Source: Peptococcaceae bacterium 1198_IL3148
GTDB lineage: Bacteria > Bacillota > Desulfotomaculia > Desulfotomaculales > Desulfohalotomaculaceae
Reading direction: 5' to 3'
NCBI GenBank assembly: GCA_036763105.1
Contig: JBAIYS010000006.1
Span: 100,546-164,545, forward strand
Length of the DNA stretch: 64,000 nucleotides
A program made the position numbers and the translations under genes. Shown piece after piece: positions 1 to 7,965 of the stretch (position 1 is its first letter; each line of letters starts with the position of its first letter). The notes under the pieces were generated by a model. The model did no database searches. It was not told the origin of the DNA and saw only the letters and a program-made list of their open reading frames with translations.

Positions 1-44
1 GCCAGTTCCTAGGTTATTATGCGTTTCTAAAGGTCTTTTAATGC

Positions 45-70
45 AAAAAGGATGCGTTTCGCATCCTTTC
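45..70 (-). terminator. terminator of the spoIIA operon
   Basis: An inverted repeat with arms AAAGGATGCG and CGCATCCTTT and a three-base loop lies just past the sigF stop codon. Read on the minus strand the second arm runs into a T tract, as expected for intrinsic termination. Confidence 0.8.
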
Positions 71-847
71 TTAAGATTCATTGGCCACTAATTGGCGCAA
101 TTTTTTTAGTGCTTGCCTCTCTAACCGTGATACCTGAACCTGGGAGATGTTTAATCGGTTAGCCACTTCGGCTTGGGTTAAATCTTCAAAAAAACGCCAT
201 AAAATGATTTTTCGATCCCGCTCAGGCAGTCTCATCAGCAACTCCTTGACCGCCAGTTGCTCTAACCACGGATTGTCGCCTTCTTCATCACTTTTCAGTT
301 GGTCTAAAATATAAATTGGGTCACCATCGTCCTGGTGCAATGTTTCATATATTGAGGTGGGAGATTGGGCAGCTTCCAGAGCGGTGACCACTTCCTCCCT
401 GGTACAGCCTAAATCCTCGGCAATTTCACCAATGGTCGGTTCTCGACCCAGTTTAGTGATCAGTCGCTCCTTAACCATTTGAATGCGGTAAGCAGCTTCT
501 TTTAAAGATCTGCTTACTTTAACGGGATTGTCATCCCTTAAAAAGCGCCTGATTTCCCCCACTATCATCGGCACAGCATAAGTAGAAAACTTAACATCAT
601 AACTAAGGTCAAACTTGTCTATTGATTTCATTAGCCCAATGGTGCCAATTTGAAAGAGGTCTTCCAATTCATAGCCGCGATTTTGAAACCGCTGTACTAA
701 ATTAAAGACAAGTTTTAGATTGCAGTTTACTAACCTATCCCTAGCCTCTTGATCCCCGGCTTGGGCCTTAGTTATTAATTGTTTCATTTCTTCATCTTTA
801 AGCAAAGGAAACCGAGGCAGGTTCATTTCCAGCAGTCTACCGCTCAT
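71..847 (-). CDS. sigF: RNA polymerase sporulation sigma factor SigF (SpoIIAC)
   Basis: This is the first forespore-specific sigma factor, which directs RNA polymerase to early forespore genes after asymmetric division. The 258-residue product has the usual length. Region 2 lies at about residues 35-105 (LEDLFQIGTIGLMKSIDKFD, then FSTYAVPMIVGEIRRFLRD), region 3 follows, and the region 4 helix-turn-helix lies near the C-terminus (LTQAEVANRLNISQVQVSR). It is the last gene of a three-gene spoIIA operon and starts 17 bases after spoIIAB, whose product holds it inactive. A terminator follows the stop codon. SigF rather than SigG or SigE is assigned from the adjoining spoIIAA and spoIIAB. Confidence 0.96.
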   Translation of the reverse strand: MSGRLLEMNLPRFPLLKDEEMKQLITKAQAGDQEARDRLVNCNLKLVFNLVQRFQNRGYELEDLFQIGTIGLMKSIDKFDLSYDVKFSTYAVPMIVGEIRRFLRDDNPVKVSRSLKEAAYRIQMVKERLITKLGREPTIGEIAEDLGCTREEVVTALEAAQSPTSIYETLHQDDGDPIYILDQLKSDEEGDNPWLEQLAVKELLMRLPERDRKIILWRFFEDLTQAEVANRLNISQVQVSRLERQALKKLRQLVANES

Positions 848-864
848 TTTTTTCTCTTACCGCC

Positions 865-1308
865 TTAATGCTCCGGATTTACCGCAGCTAGTTTTGCTTT
901 TTTAAACATGTTAATGGATGTACCTTTACCCACCGTAGATTCAACCTTTAGTTCATCCATAAAGGATTGCATAAATACAAATCCCAAACCCATTCTATCC
1001 TCGGCCGAAGAAAAGGCTGGTTGCATAGCTTGGTCAACATCCTCAATACCACGGCCATTGTCCTCCACTAATATCTGCATGCCGGTCTCAGTTAGGGATA
1101 CTGTCAATTTAATAAAGTGCTGGGGTTCATTGTTGTAGCCATGCACTATAGAATTTGTTACCGCCTCAGAAACAGCAACTTTTATTTCCTCCAGTTCATT
1201 TAACGTATAATCCAACTGTGAAGCAAAGGCTGCCACTGTCACCCGGGCAAAGGCAACATTTTCAGCAATACTTTTAAACTGCATTTTAAATTGGTTAATT
1301 AGTTCCAT
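865..1308 (-). CDS. spoIIAB: anti-sigma F factor / serine kinase SpoIIAB
   Basis: SpoIIAB binds and inhibits SigF and phosphorylates SpoIIAA on serine. The 147-residue protein has the GHKL ATPase motifs in order: the N box (AVSEAVTNSIVHGY), the G1 box (VEDNGRGI) and the G2 box (MGLGFVF). A GTG codon nine bases upstream could extend the frame by three residues, but it abuts the AAGGAA ribosome site, so the ATG at 1308 with a nine-base spacing is preferred. It lies between spoIIAA and sigF, giving the classic partner-switching module. Confidence 0.96.
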   Translation of the reverse strand: MELINQFKMQFKSIAENVAFARVTVAAFASQLDYTLNELEEIKVAVSEAVTNSIVHGYNNEPQHFIKLTVSLTETGMQILVEDNGRGIEDVDQAMQPAFSSAEDRMGLGFVFMQSFMDELKVESTVGKGTSINMFKKAKLAAVNPEH

Positions 1309-1323
1309 CGCACTCACTTCCTT

Positions 1324-1662
1324 TTACACAATTTTTTCCAAAGCCTCTACTTCATCGTTGTATTCACTAATAATAGTTAATAAACCAGATAGTTCAAGTA
1401 TTCTCCTTACTTGGGGTTGGGGATCAACGATGGCCATCTTGCCACCAAATTGAGAAATGCGCTTGTATCTCCCCAGTATTACCCCTAAGCCAGAGCTGTC
1501 TATGTAACTGACATCGGTAAAGGTAAAAACTATATTCCGTACCTGTTCATTTTGAATAACTGTGTCCAATTCTTTGCGCAATCTGTCGGCAAAGCTAAGA
1601 TCAAACTCACCTGATAATCTGGCCAAAAGTGTATAGTCATTCACCGAAATTTCCCACTGCAT
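1324..1662 (-). CDS. spoIIAA: anti-sigma F factor antagonist SpoIIAA
   Basis: A STAS-domain protein whose unphosphorylated form displaces SigF from SpoIIAB. The segment DSSGLGVILGRY holds the phosphorylated serine (Ser57 by alignment to the B. subtilis family member, Ser58). The frame stays open eight codons further upstream, but the ATG at 1662 has GGAGGAA seven bases before it and gives a 112-residue protein, close to the family length. A SigH-type promoter lies 40-70 bases upstream. The dacF gene that is cotranscribed with it in Bacillus is separated here by a repeat element. Confidence 0.95.
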   Translation of the reverse strand: MQWEISVNDYTLLARLSGEFDLSFADRLRKELDTVIQNEQVRNIVFTFTDVSYIDSSGLGVILGRYKRISQFGGKMAIVDPQPQVRRILELSGLLTIISEYNDEVEALEKIV

Positions 1663-1700
1663 CACAGTTCCTCCAGTTTTACACAATATTGTTTATTTCT

Positions 1701-1729
1701 ATTTCTATTAACAACCATTATTTTCCTGC
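1701..1729 (-). promoter_or_regulatory. candidate SigH promoter of spoIIA operon
   Basis: On the minus strand GCAGGAAAA fits the SigH -35 consensus (RnAGGAwww). After a 12-base spacer comes ATAGAAAT, one mismatch from the -10 consensus RnnGAAT. The spoIIA operon of Bacillus is SigH-driven, so position and pattern agree. It lies between the repeat element and spoIIAA, so the operon need not depend on dacF read-through. Confidence 0.6.
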
Positions 1730-1765
1730 CATATATTACCACAACATCTGTCGAAATGCAAAAAA

Positions 1766-1989
1766 GGGCTGTTCTTAGCCGGTGGCGCACGTCCTATGCG
1801 CCACCCTGCCTCCGACAACCTCCTTCGCTAACTTCGGTTCGCTGCGCCACTATATGTCGTTCGCCACCTGCAGCAGGTGTTGGGTTTTTCAATTAACTTT
1901 TTATCTAAAAAGCAACGGCAAAAGACACCTGGATGTCGTTATTAACAATACATTTAGAGGCTGTTGCAAAGTTGCGCAACAGCCCCTAA
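1766..1989. repeat. dispersed intergenic composite element, copy 1
   Basis: This fills most of the 1663-2003 gap between spoIIAA and dacF. It has a segment with the near-palindrome GCGCACGTCCTATGCGC, a middle part, a conserved stretch around GACACCTGGATGTCGTTATT and a terminal hairpin (1954-1988) with arms GAGGCTGTTGC and GCAACAGCCCC. The same modules occur in reverse order at 27157-27376 at high identity. Open frames inside it are translations of the repeat and not genes. Confidence 0.85.
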
Positions 1990-2003
1990 ATTTTTCATCA
2001 AAT

Positions 2004-3176
2004 TTACTTGTTGTTATCCATCCCAAACATGCTGTTGATCACTTTACCCATCAACTGAAATGGAGATGCCTTGGCCACATCGGCGGTGGCCACTAAATCC
2101 ACCTGGGAAAGTTGTTGGCCATCCTTGGTCACAGTATAACTACCCACCACTTGCCCCTTTTGGATGGGAGCGGACAAATAGTCCGGTAGCTTCACCTCAC
2201 CTTTAATACCTTTATCGCCACCGCGGGGCACCACCACAGACACTTGCTCTGCAGTGACCACTTCAATGGTGTCAACCATTCCCTTGCTCACCGGTAAGGT
2301 TTTAATTTTTTGGGCTTCTTTAGCCAACACCACCGACTGATAACGGGCAAAGCCATAGTTAAATATTTTCATAGTTTCTCTAAAATGGCTCTTTGGTTCG
2401 GGACACCCCAACACCACAGAAATTAGCCGCAGATCATCCCGCTCCGCCGATGCCGCTAAACAATATTTGGCTTCATTGGTCCAACCAGTCTTACCGGCAT
2501 CGCAACCACGATACCATTTAAGCAATTTGTTAGTGTTCCAGAGTTTAAATTCACCGCCCCGGAGGTCATATTCATAAATGTTAGAAACTTTTCTAAACAA
2601 TGGGTAGTTTAGTGCTTCCCGCAGAATTACCGCCATATCGCTGGCGCAGGTGTAATGATTTTCTGCTGGCAATCCGGTGGGGTTAGAAAAATGGGTATTG
2701 TTTAAACCCAGTTCTTTGGCCTTGTCGTTCATCATTTGAACAAAGGCTTCTTCACTACCAGCCAAATGTTCCGCCACCGCCACACTGGCATCATTGGCTG
2801 ACCCGGTGGCAATGGATATCATCATCTCCTCAAAGGTCAATTCTTCTCCTGGTTCAAGGTATATTTGCGAACCACCCATGCTATAGGCATGTTCACTGGT
2901 GGTGACCATATCCGATAAATTAACCTGACCCTTACTATGTGCCTCACAGGCCAGCAGCATGGTCATTAACTTAGTAACGCTGGCCATTGGCAACTTTTTA
3001 TCAGGATTTTTACTAAACATCACTTGCCCAGTGTGGTAGTCCAGTAAAATAGCTGATTCAGCAGTTGTTTCCAACACAGCACTGGCATCCCCTGGTTGTG
3101 GCACTGCCCAAGCTGTTGAAACCAATCCCAATATTAGTACTAAGGTTAAAAATATTGATACCAATTTTTTAAACAT
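2004..3176 (-). CDS. dacF: D-alanyl-D-alanine carboxypeptidase DacF (peptidase S11)
   Basis: A penicillin-binding DD-carboxypeptidase that trims the peptidoglycan stem peptide. It has a signal peptide (residues 1-24, cleavage after TAWA), the SxxK active-site motif (S66-K69, in MASVTKLM), the SxN motif (S126-N128) and KTG (229-231), followed by the C-terminal beta domain of the PBP5 type. At 390 residues it has the normal length. GGGGG precedes the ATG. The name DacF rather than DacA or DacB comes from its place upstream of spoIIAA; forespore expression is expected but not shown. Confidence 0.92.
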   Translation of the reverse strand: MFKKLVSIFLTLVLILGLVSTAWAVPQPGDASAVLETTAESAILLDYHTGQVMFSKNPDKKLPMASVTKLMTMLLACEAHSKGQVNLSDMVTTSEHAYSMGGSQIYLEPGEELTFEEMMISIATGSANDASVAVAEHLAGSEEAFVQMMNDKAKELGLNNTHFSNPTGLPAENHYTCASDMAVILREALNYPLFRKVSNIYEYDLRGGEFKLWNTNKLLKWYRGCDAGKTGWTNEAKYCLAASAERDDLRLISVVLGCPEPKSHFRETMKIFNYGFARYQSVVLAKEAQKIKTLPVSKGMVDTIEVVTAEQVSVVVPRGGDKGIKGEVKLPDYLSAPIQKGQVVGSYTVTKDGQQLSQVDLVATADVAKASPFQLMGKVINSMFGMDNNK

Positions 3177-3219
3177 TTCCGGTCCCCCTTTTGAAAAATA
3201 AACACTATCCTCTAGAAGG

Positions 3220-3250
3220 TATTATGTTTCGCAGGGGGCAACTTAATGTT
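3220..3250 (-). promoter_or_regulatory. possible forespore (SigF/SigG-type) promoter of dacF
   Basis: On the minus strand CATAATA matches the SigG -10 consensus. AACATT lies 18 bases upstream and is a weak fit to the -35 box. This suits the known forespore expression of dacF but is a short, loose match. Confidence 0.3.
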
Positions 3251-3360
3251 TAGTACTTTTTGGAAAAGCACCTTGGCACTGGCATTTAAGAAAAGGTCAT
3301 TTTAAAAAAACGGCATCGGCTATAGCGAACGTTGTTGGGTTTCAACTGAAGGTATTAAAA

Positions 3361-3712
3361 GAGGCTGTTGCATAACGTTTTGCACCAGCCCCTTTATGTA
3401 TTGTTAATTAATAACGACACCCAGGTGTCTTTTGCTTAGTTTAATTTTTGTTTTATTGTTGAGATAAAGGTTACGGCAAACTGATAATCTATTAGTTAAA
3501 AAAGCTGGGGTTTTGCACCGTTCGCTAAGCTATTTCTTCGCAGGCCAAAACTTAGCGCTCAGTCTGCTGGCTCCGGCGGGTTCCCGGCAAGTTCGTCGTC
3601 CATAACTCAGTTGCCGGCCGCGCACGTCCTATGCGCGGCCCGCCTCCGCCAGCAGCCTTTGCTTAGTTTGGCACTGCTCATCCATACGCCGCTCACTATG
3701 CAAAACCCCAGC
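3361..3712. repeat. dispersed intergenic composite element, copy 2 (variant)
   Basis: The gap 3177-3900 holds no gene. It starts with the dacF leader. At 3361-3392 is the hairpin GAGGCTGTTGCA / TGCACCAGCCCC, followed by the conserved stretch TATTGTTAATTAATAACGAC and CACCCAGGTGTCTTTTGC. From about 3510 to 3712 comes a longer, different central module bounded by GGGGTTTTGCA and TGCAAAACCCC, with the shared core GCGCACGTCCTATGCGC at 3636-3652. The core has the opposite orientation, relative to the flanking stretch, from that in copy 1, so the modules have been reshuffled. Confidence 0.75.
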
Positions 3713-3833
3713 TTTTTAAGTCACTTATACCCGTTCTGACTTAAAGCATCAATCTGTGTTTCAGGGTATAATTACGTTCTTTCAAAAAATTATATGGTGC
3801 AGTTTGTTGGCGCAGCACGCTACCTATAAAATA

Positions 3834-3868
3834 CGTCAGAGGTGCATCAAAAATTAGCACCTCTGACG
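3834..3868 (-). terminator. terminator after deoB
   Basis: A 12-base-pair stem (CGTCAGAGGTGC with GCACCTCTGACG) and an 11-base loop lie downstream of the deoB stop. Read on the minus strand the stem is followed by ATTTTAT. Confidence 0.75.
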
Positions 3869-3900
3869 CATTAACAGAACCTGTCTAAAAACAATTGAGT

Positions 3901-5082
3901 TTATTTTAATATATCTTTTGCAAAGCTGGTGCCCACATTAAAGGGGATGCCAAAAATATCCGCTATGGTGGCCGCCACATCGGCAAAGGTCTGACGAACC
4001 CCGAGATTGATTCCGGGCTTTACTTTAGAACCATAAACTAACAGCGGTACATATTCCCGGGAATGGTCTGTGCTAGGGGTTGTGGGGTCACAACCGTGAT
4101 CAGCGGTAATAATTAAAATGTCCTCATCCTTGAGGGCAGAAATTAATTCCGGTAGCCGACCGTCAAACTCTTCTAAAGCTCTGGCATAACCTTGGGGATC
4201 ATTGCGATGGCCATAGGTTTGGTCATATTCTACCAAATTGGTAAAAATTAGCCCTCGGCTATCACTGCCCAGATAGGCTAAGGTTTGGTCGACACCATCC
4301 ATGTTGGTCTTGGTGCGAGTGACATCGGTCACGCCCCGGCCAGCAAATATATCTGCAATTTTACCCACAGCCATTACCGCCAAATTGTTTTCAACAAGTA
4401 AATCCAGCACAGTGGTTTTAACTGGCAACAGCGAGTAATCATGGCGGTTGGTGGTTCGTGTAAAACTTCCTGGCTCTCCAATAAAGGGCCGAGCAATCAC
4501 TCTACCCACCGCCAGTTGCCCGGTAAGCATCTCCCTGGCAATTTCACAAAAGCGATATAACTCCTCAACAGATATAACCTCTTCATGGGCGGCAATTTGA
4601 AAAACGCTGTCCGCCGAAGTGTAGACAATTGGTTTACCGGTGCGCACATGTTCCGCACCTAATTCTTCGATTATAGCTGTCCCCGAGGCCGCTTTATTGC
4701 CTAAAACCTCTCGACCAATTCTTTTTTCAAACTGCTCTATAAACTCCTGTGGAAAGCCGTTGGGGAATACCGGAAATGGGTTGTCCAATATAATTCCAGC
4801 CAACTCCCAATGACCGGTGGTGGTATCTTTTCCGGCTGATTGCTCTTGCATTTTGCCATAACATCCAGTGGCATTTTCCACTGCGGGCACACCTTCAATG
4901 GGTGCAATATTGCCCAACCCCAACTGGGCTAAGTTGGGTAAGTTTAGCCCTCCCACTGCCCAGGCAGTATTACACAAAGTATTGCTACCCTGATCACCGT
5001 ATTGGGCGGCATCCGGCAGTTCACCAATGCCAACACTGTCCAACACGATAATGGTAATGCGATTAATATCATAATTAGCCAT
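3901..5082 (-). CDS. deoB: phosphopentomutase
   Basis: It interconverts ribose-1-phosphate and ribose-5-phosphate (and the deoxy forms) in nucleoside salvage. The 393-residue protein has the alkaline-phosphatase-superfamily metal sites: the N-terminal [20 protein letters not shown], the central [14 protein letters not shown] with the phosphorylated threonine, and the C-terminal [19 protein letters not shown]. It lies 13 bases downstream of xerD, a neighbourhood shared with Bacillus, and is followed by a strong terminator. Confidence 0.96.
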   Translation of the reverse strand: MANYDINRITIIVLDSVGIGELPDAAQYGDQGSNTLCNTAWAVGGLNLPNLAQLGLGNIAPIEGVPAVENATGCYGKMQEQSAGKDTTTGHWELAGIILDNPFPVFPNGFPQEFIEQFEKRIGREVLGNKAASGTAIIEELGAEHVRTGKPIVYTSADSVFQIAAHEEVISVEELYRFCEIAREMLTGQLAVGRVIARPFIGEPGSFTRTTNRHDYSLLPVKTTVLDLLVENNLAVMAVGKIADIFAGRGVTDVTRTKTNMDGVDQTLAYLGSDSRGLIFTNLVEYDQTYGHRNDPQGYARALEEFDGRLPELISALKDEDILIITADHGCDPTTPSTDHSREYVPLLVYGSKVKPGINLGVRQTFADVAATIADIFGIPFNVGTSFAKDILK

Positions 5083-5095
5083 TTAAATACTCTCC

Positions 5096-5986
5096 TTAAG
5101 CCCTTGGATGCGTTTGTGAATATATTTCTTTTATTCTGCTTTTGGTCAAATGAGTATAAATTTGGGTTGTGGTAATATCAGCATGTCCTAACATTTCTTG
5201 CACCGAACGCAAATCGGCGCCATTTTCCAACAAATGGGTGGCAAAGGAATGGCGTAAGGTATGGGGGGTGATCACTTTGCCGATTTTTCCCTTGCGGGCA
5301 TATTTTTTAATAATCTTCCAAAATCCTTGGCGCGTTAAGCGTTTGCCATGCTGGTTGACAAAGAGCGCTTGCTCATCTTTTTTACCCTTGGTTAGTTTTA
5401 CCCTGGCAACTGCTACATATTCTTTTACATATTTGCCGGCGATTGATCCAAGGGGGACAATCCTTTCTTTAGACCCTTTACCAAAACAGCGGATGTAACT
5501 TACTTCCAGATTAACATGTTCAATATCCAATGAAACCAACTCTGATACTCTGATACCAGTGGCATAAAGCAACTCTAACATCGCTTTATCTCTAAGACCT
5601 GCGGGAGTATCCACCTGGGGCTGGTTGAGAAGCTTTTCTACCTCTTGAAAAGTTAGCACTTGAGGTAAACGTTGGGTTAGTTTTGGCGATTCTAAATCAG
5701 CTGCTGGGTCAGTGTCAATCAATCCTTCGCTGAGCATAAATCGGTAGAGGGTTTTTAAAGCAGCTAATCTTCGGGATATGGTGGCCGGCGCCCTACCGGC
5801 CTTTTGTAACTGCATTAAGTAGCTGATAATATTGTTTTTGGATGAATCCACCAATTTATTTATTCCCTGTTGTTTCAAAAAATTAACGTATTGATTAATA
5901 TCTATTTTATACGAAGACAACGTGTTTTGAGAAAGCCCTCTTTCTACAGCAAGGTAGTGAAAAAAATCTGTAACTATTCTCTCCAC
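5096..5986 (-). CDS. xerD: site-specific tyrosine recombinase XerD
   Basis: One of the two recombinases that resolve chromosome dimers at dif. It has the N-terminal SAM-like DNA-binding domain (about 1-95) and a catalytic domain with the complete set of residues: R146 (in ATGIRVSEL), K170, H242 and R245 (HTLRH), H268 (LGHAD) and the nucleophile Y277 (QIYTH). Length (296) is typical. XerD rather than XerC is assigned from its neighbourhood upstream of deoB and dacF. Confidence 0.92.
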   Translation of the reverse strand: MERIVTDFFHYLAVERGLSQNTLSSYKIDINQYVNFLKQQGINKLVDSSKNNIISYLMQLQKAGRAPATISRRLAALKTLYRFMLSEGLIDTDPAADLESPKLTQRLPQVLTFQEVEKLLNQPQVDTPAGLRDKAMLELLYATGIRVSELVSLDIEHVNLEVSYIRCFGKGSKERIVPLGSIAGKYVKEYVAVARVKLTKGKKDEQALFVNQHGKRLTRQGFWKIIKKYARKGKIGKVITPHTLRHSFATHLLENGADLRSVQEMLGHADITTTQIYTHLTKSRIKEIYSQTHPRA

Positions 5987-6071
5987 CCCTACACCCCCTA
6001 AAAACCAAAAAGTAGTCTTACAGCTAGACTACTTCCACAAAAATTTCACAAATCCTCTGTCAATTTCATGT

Positions 6072-6344
6072 TTATTCCCCCCGATGATAATTTTTTAGTT
6101 TGTTAAGTAAACCATTAAACCAATCACCGGCACGCTTTTCTGCCTCTTGATGATCACCATAGACAGATATATTATTTAACTCCACCCTCACCGCGTCCCC
6201 TTGGGGAGGCTTATCTTCCATATCAATGGATTTTACCGTTTCCCACAGTTGCACCACCAAGATGATCAAAATGGCTAAAACAAATAACATCCTCAGCAAC
6301 TGCATCATTTTATCCTTAATTTTTTGCATCACAACGATAAACAC
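6072..6344 (-). CDS. small membrane protein of unknown function
   Basis: A 90-residue protein with one hydrophobic segment (about residues 15-33, LRMLFVLAILIILVVQLW) and a charged C-terminal part that probably lies outside or in the lumen of the forespore membranes. The GTG start has GGAGGG seven bases upstream. It lies 23 bases downstream of spoIIM in the same direction and upstream of xerD, so it may be made together with SpoIIM. I do not recognise a family. Confidence 0.7.
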   Translation of the reverse strand: MFIVVMQKIKDKMMQLLRMLFVLAILIILVVQLWETVKSIDMEDKPPQGDAVRVELNNISVYGDHQEAEKRAGDWFNGLLNKLKNYHRGE

Positions 6345-6367
6345 TTGTTATCCCTCCACACCAGCCA

Positions 6368-6997
6368 TTAACCACCAAACATAGCAGCGGTACTTTTTAT
6401 TAAGTATGGGGTTAAATATGTTTCCACAAAACTAGCCCCCACCGCTACGGCACATACAGCTAACAGTATCAAATTATAACCGATAAAACTGGGCCAGATT
6501 GCCAACTTAGAGTTGAAAAACCTTTTTACCAATAGCACCGAAAATGAAAGTGATGCCACTGTAGCTATCAATAAAGCGGGAACATAGAAAAAATTGTGAG
6601 GCAAAATAGATACCAATGCCAGTATTACACCCTGCCAAGCCTTTTGTTTGGTGAGAAACCCGATGGCAAATCCAATGGCAAACCCTCTAACAAACAGTAA
6701 CAGCAAAATCATCGGTATACCGATAACCGTTAACCCCAGCAGATAGATGACTACGATCACACTCAAATTATTAATGGTACTGGACTTTACTGCCTGCTGG
6801 GCGTCGATGCTCAAACCACCAGCTTGTTCGATAAACATATTCAAATATTCATTTAACTCCCCCGCCTGATCTGCCTTTAAATAATCCAATGCCAACACAC
6901 CCAGAACACAACCAAAGCCATAGGTAACTACTACAATTAGTAAATAAATCCAGTTGGCACGCAGTGAGGCTAAGCATATTTTACTAAGTCTAGACAT
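6368..6997 (-). CDS. spoIIM: stage II sporulation protein M
   Basis: A polytopic membrane protein of the SpoIIDMP complex that thins septal peptidoglycan and drives engulfment. The 209 residues contain about five hydrophobic helices, and the family core (LLLFVRGFAIGFAIGFLTKQ, ILPHNFFYVPALLIA) is plain. The ribosome site GGGGG lies inside the 3' arm of a long hairpin (7001-7053). In Bacillus the gene is SigE-controlled. Confidence 0.93.
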   Translation of the reverse strand: MSRLSKICLASLRANWIYLLIVVVTYGFGCVLGVLALDYLKADQAGELNEYLNMFIEQAGGLSIDAQQAVKSSTINNLSVIVVIYLLGLTVIGIPMILLLLFVRGFAIGFAIGFLTKQKAWQGVILALVSILPHNFFYVPALLIATVASLSFSVLLVKRFFNSKLAIWPSFIGYNLILLAVCAVAVGASFVETYLTPYLIKSTAAMFGG

Positions 6998-7000
6998 TAT

Positions 7001-7053
7001 AACGCCCCCTGTGCATAAACCTGTCCATACATGTTATGCGCAGGGGGCGTTTT
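7001..7053 (-). promoter_or_regulatory. hairpin covering the spoIIM ribosome-binding site
   Basis: On the minus strand ACGCCCCCTG pairs with CAGGGGGCGT, and the stem continues with GCATAA/TTATGC after one mismatch. The 3' arm contains the spoIIM Shine-Dalgarno sequence. No T tract follows on the minus strand, so it is not an obvious terminator in that direction. It could hide the spoIIM start in transcripts coming from the upstream gene. Confidence 0.5.
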
Positions 7054-7056
7054 GTA

Positions 7057-7716
7057 TTACCAGGTGGTAATAATTTGCTTAATTATATATTCTGCCGCCA
7101 AAATATCCTCAAGGGAGTTGGCAGATGCTGCCACCACAGCAATACCAGTTTTTAGTTGTCTAGCGGTGGCCACCGCCCGTTCTACACCGGCATTGGCCGG
7201 TGCAACGCCTTTTTTCTGCATGGTGCGGGCCACAGTGGCGGTTAGTACCGCCGGTGCCCCAGCGGTTACTGCCGCATCAAAGGCTACACCGCCGGTGCCA
7301 GTGGCAGCCACCACAATGCGGCCCCTTAGGTCGGTTAATTTTGCTGTTTCAGAGCCAATATTGGGCAATACTGCACCCACCCGGGAACCGGACTTTTCTA
7401 TCCCCTTGATTAATTGGGAAACACTGCTTAACCTTTCGGCATCGGAACCCACCCGCGGTTCGGCAATGACCACAATATCTGTTTGTTCGGCAACAGCCTT
7501 ATTACCGGCTATAATGCCAATCTGTTCGGGGTTGGTGGCCACCGGACAGCGGGCGTTATCCGGTGCAGCACCAAATATCGCCAGCGCCCCGGCATCTAAA
7601 GCAGCCTCACAGGTGGTGGACATATCAATCAGATCTACCACCACCACTACCTGCCCGTTCTTGGCAGCCGCCGCCGCACCACTGGCGTTAACGGTCAACA
7701 TGACAGTGGGAAGCAT
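7057..7716 (-). CDS. ComB-like protein (2-phosphosulfolactate phosphatase fold), function unknown
   Basis: A 219-residue alanine-rich protein. The N-terminal NGQVVVVVDLIDMSTTCEAA resembles the ComB motif (VVVIDVLRATTT) and the C-terminal part (ARQLKTGIAVVAASANSLED) also resembles that family. ComB hydrolyses 2-phosphosulfolactate in coenzyme M synthesis, but the canonical arginine and threonines of the N-terminal motif are replaced here (LIDMSTT), so a different substrate is likely. It lies between spoIIM and the DUF3866 gene. GGAGG precedes the start. A long open frame on the opposite strand reflects GC-rich third positions. Confidence 0.6.
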   Translation of the reverse strand: MLPTVMLTVNASGAAAAAKNGQVVVVVDLIDMSTTCEAALDAGALAIFGAAPDNARCPVATNPEQIGIIAGNKAVAEQTDIVVIAEPRVGSDAERLSSVSQLIKGIEKSGSRVGAVLPNIGSETAKLTDLRGRIVVAATGTGGVAFDAAVTAGAPAVLTATVARTMQKKGVAPANAGVERAVATARQLKTGIAVVAASANSLEDILAAEYIIKQIITTW

Positions 7717-7803
7717 ATAAATTCCTCCAACAGTTAATCATAACTTTTAATGTTCCATCATATATTGAAACACTTAATAAAATAACGTTAGGGGGATAAT
7801 TCT

Positions 7804-7941
7804 TTGGGAATCACAGATGTTTATATTAATAAAAACAGTATTTTTATCTTTGGCAGAGTAAAGGACTTACGCCAAATCCTTGCTGAATACAGCAAAGAGT
7901 ATAAAACAGTAACTGAGTTAATCCATGCCAAATTAAACTAA
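7804..7941 (+). CDS. small protein of unknown function (45 residues)
   Basis: TTG at 7804 is preceded by AGGGGGA at suitable spacing and opens a 45-residue frame: MGITDVYINKNSIFIFGRVK, then DLRQILAEYSKEYKTVTELI and five further residues. The composition is coding-like, with a helical C-terminal half. It lies alone, facing the converging DUF3866 gene. I recognise no family. Confidence 0.5.
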   Translation: MGITDVYINKNSIFIFGRVKDLRQILAEYSKEYKTVTELIHAKLN

Positions 7942-7965
7942 TTGCCCCCGTAAATTCATTGGTGC

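Noticed and set aside
1782..2096. A 104-residue plus-strand frame upstream of dacF
   Set aside because: It translates the dispersed element and the reverse of dacF; the same false peptide appears from the copy at 27246-27431.
7031..7720. A 229-residue plus-strand frame opposite the ComB-like gene
   Set aside because: It is rich in Ala/Thr/Ser/Pro without motifs, has no ribosome site and mirrors the codon third positions of the real gene on the other strand.
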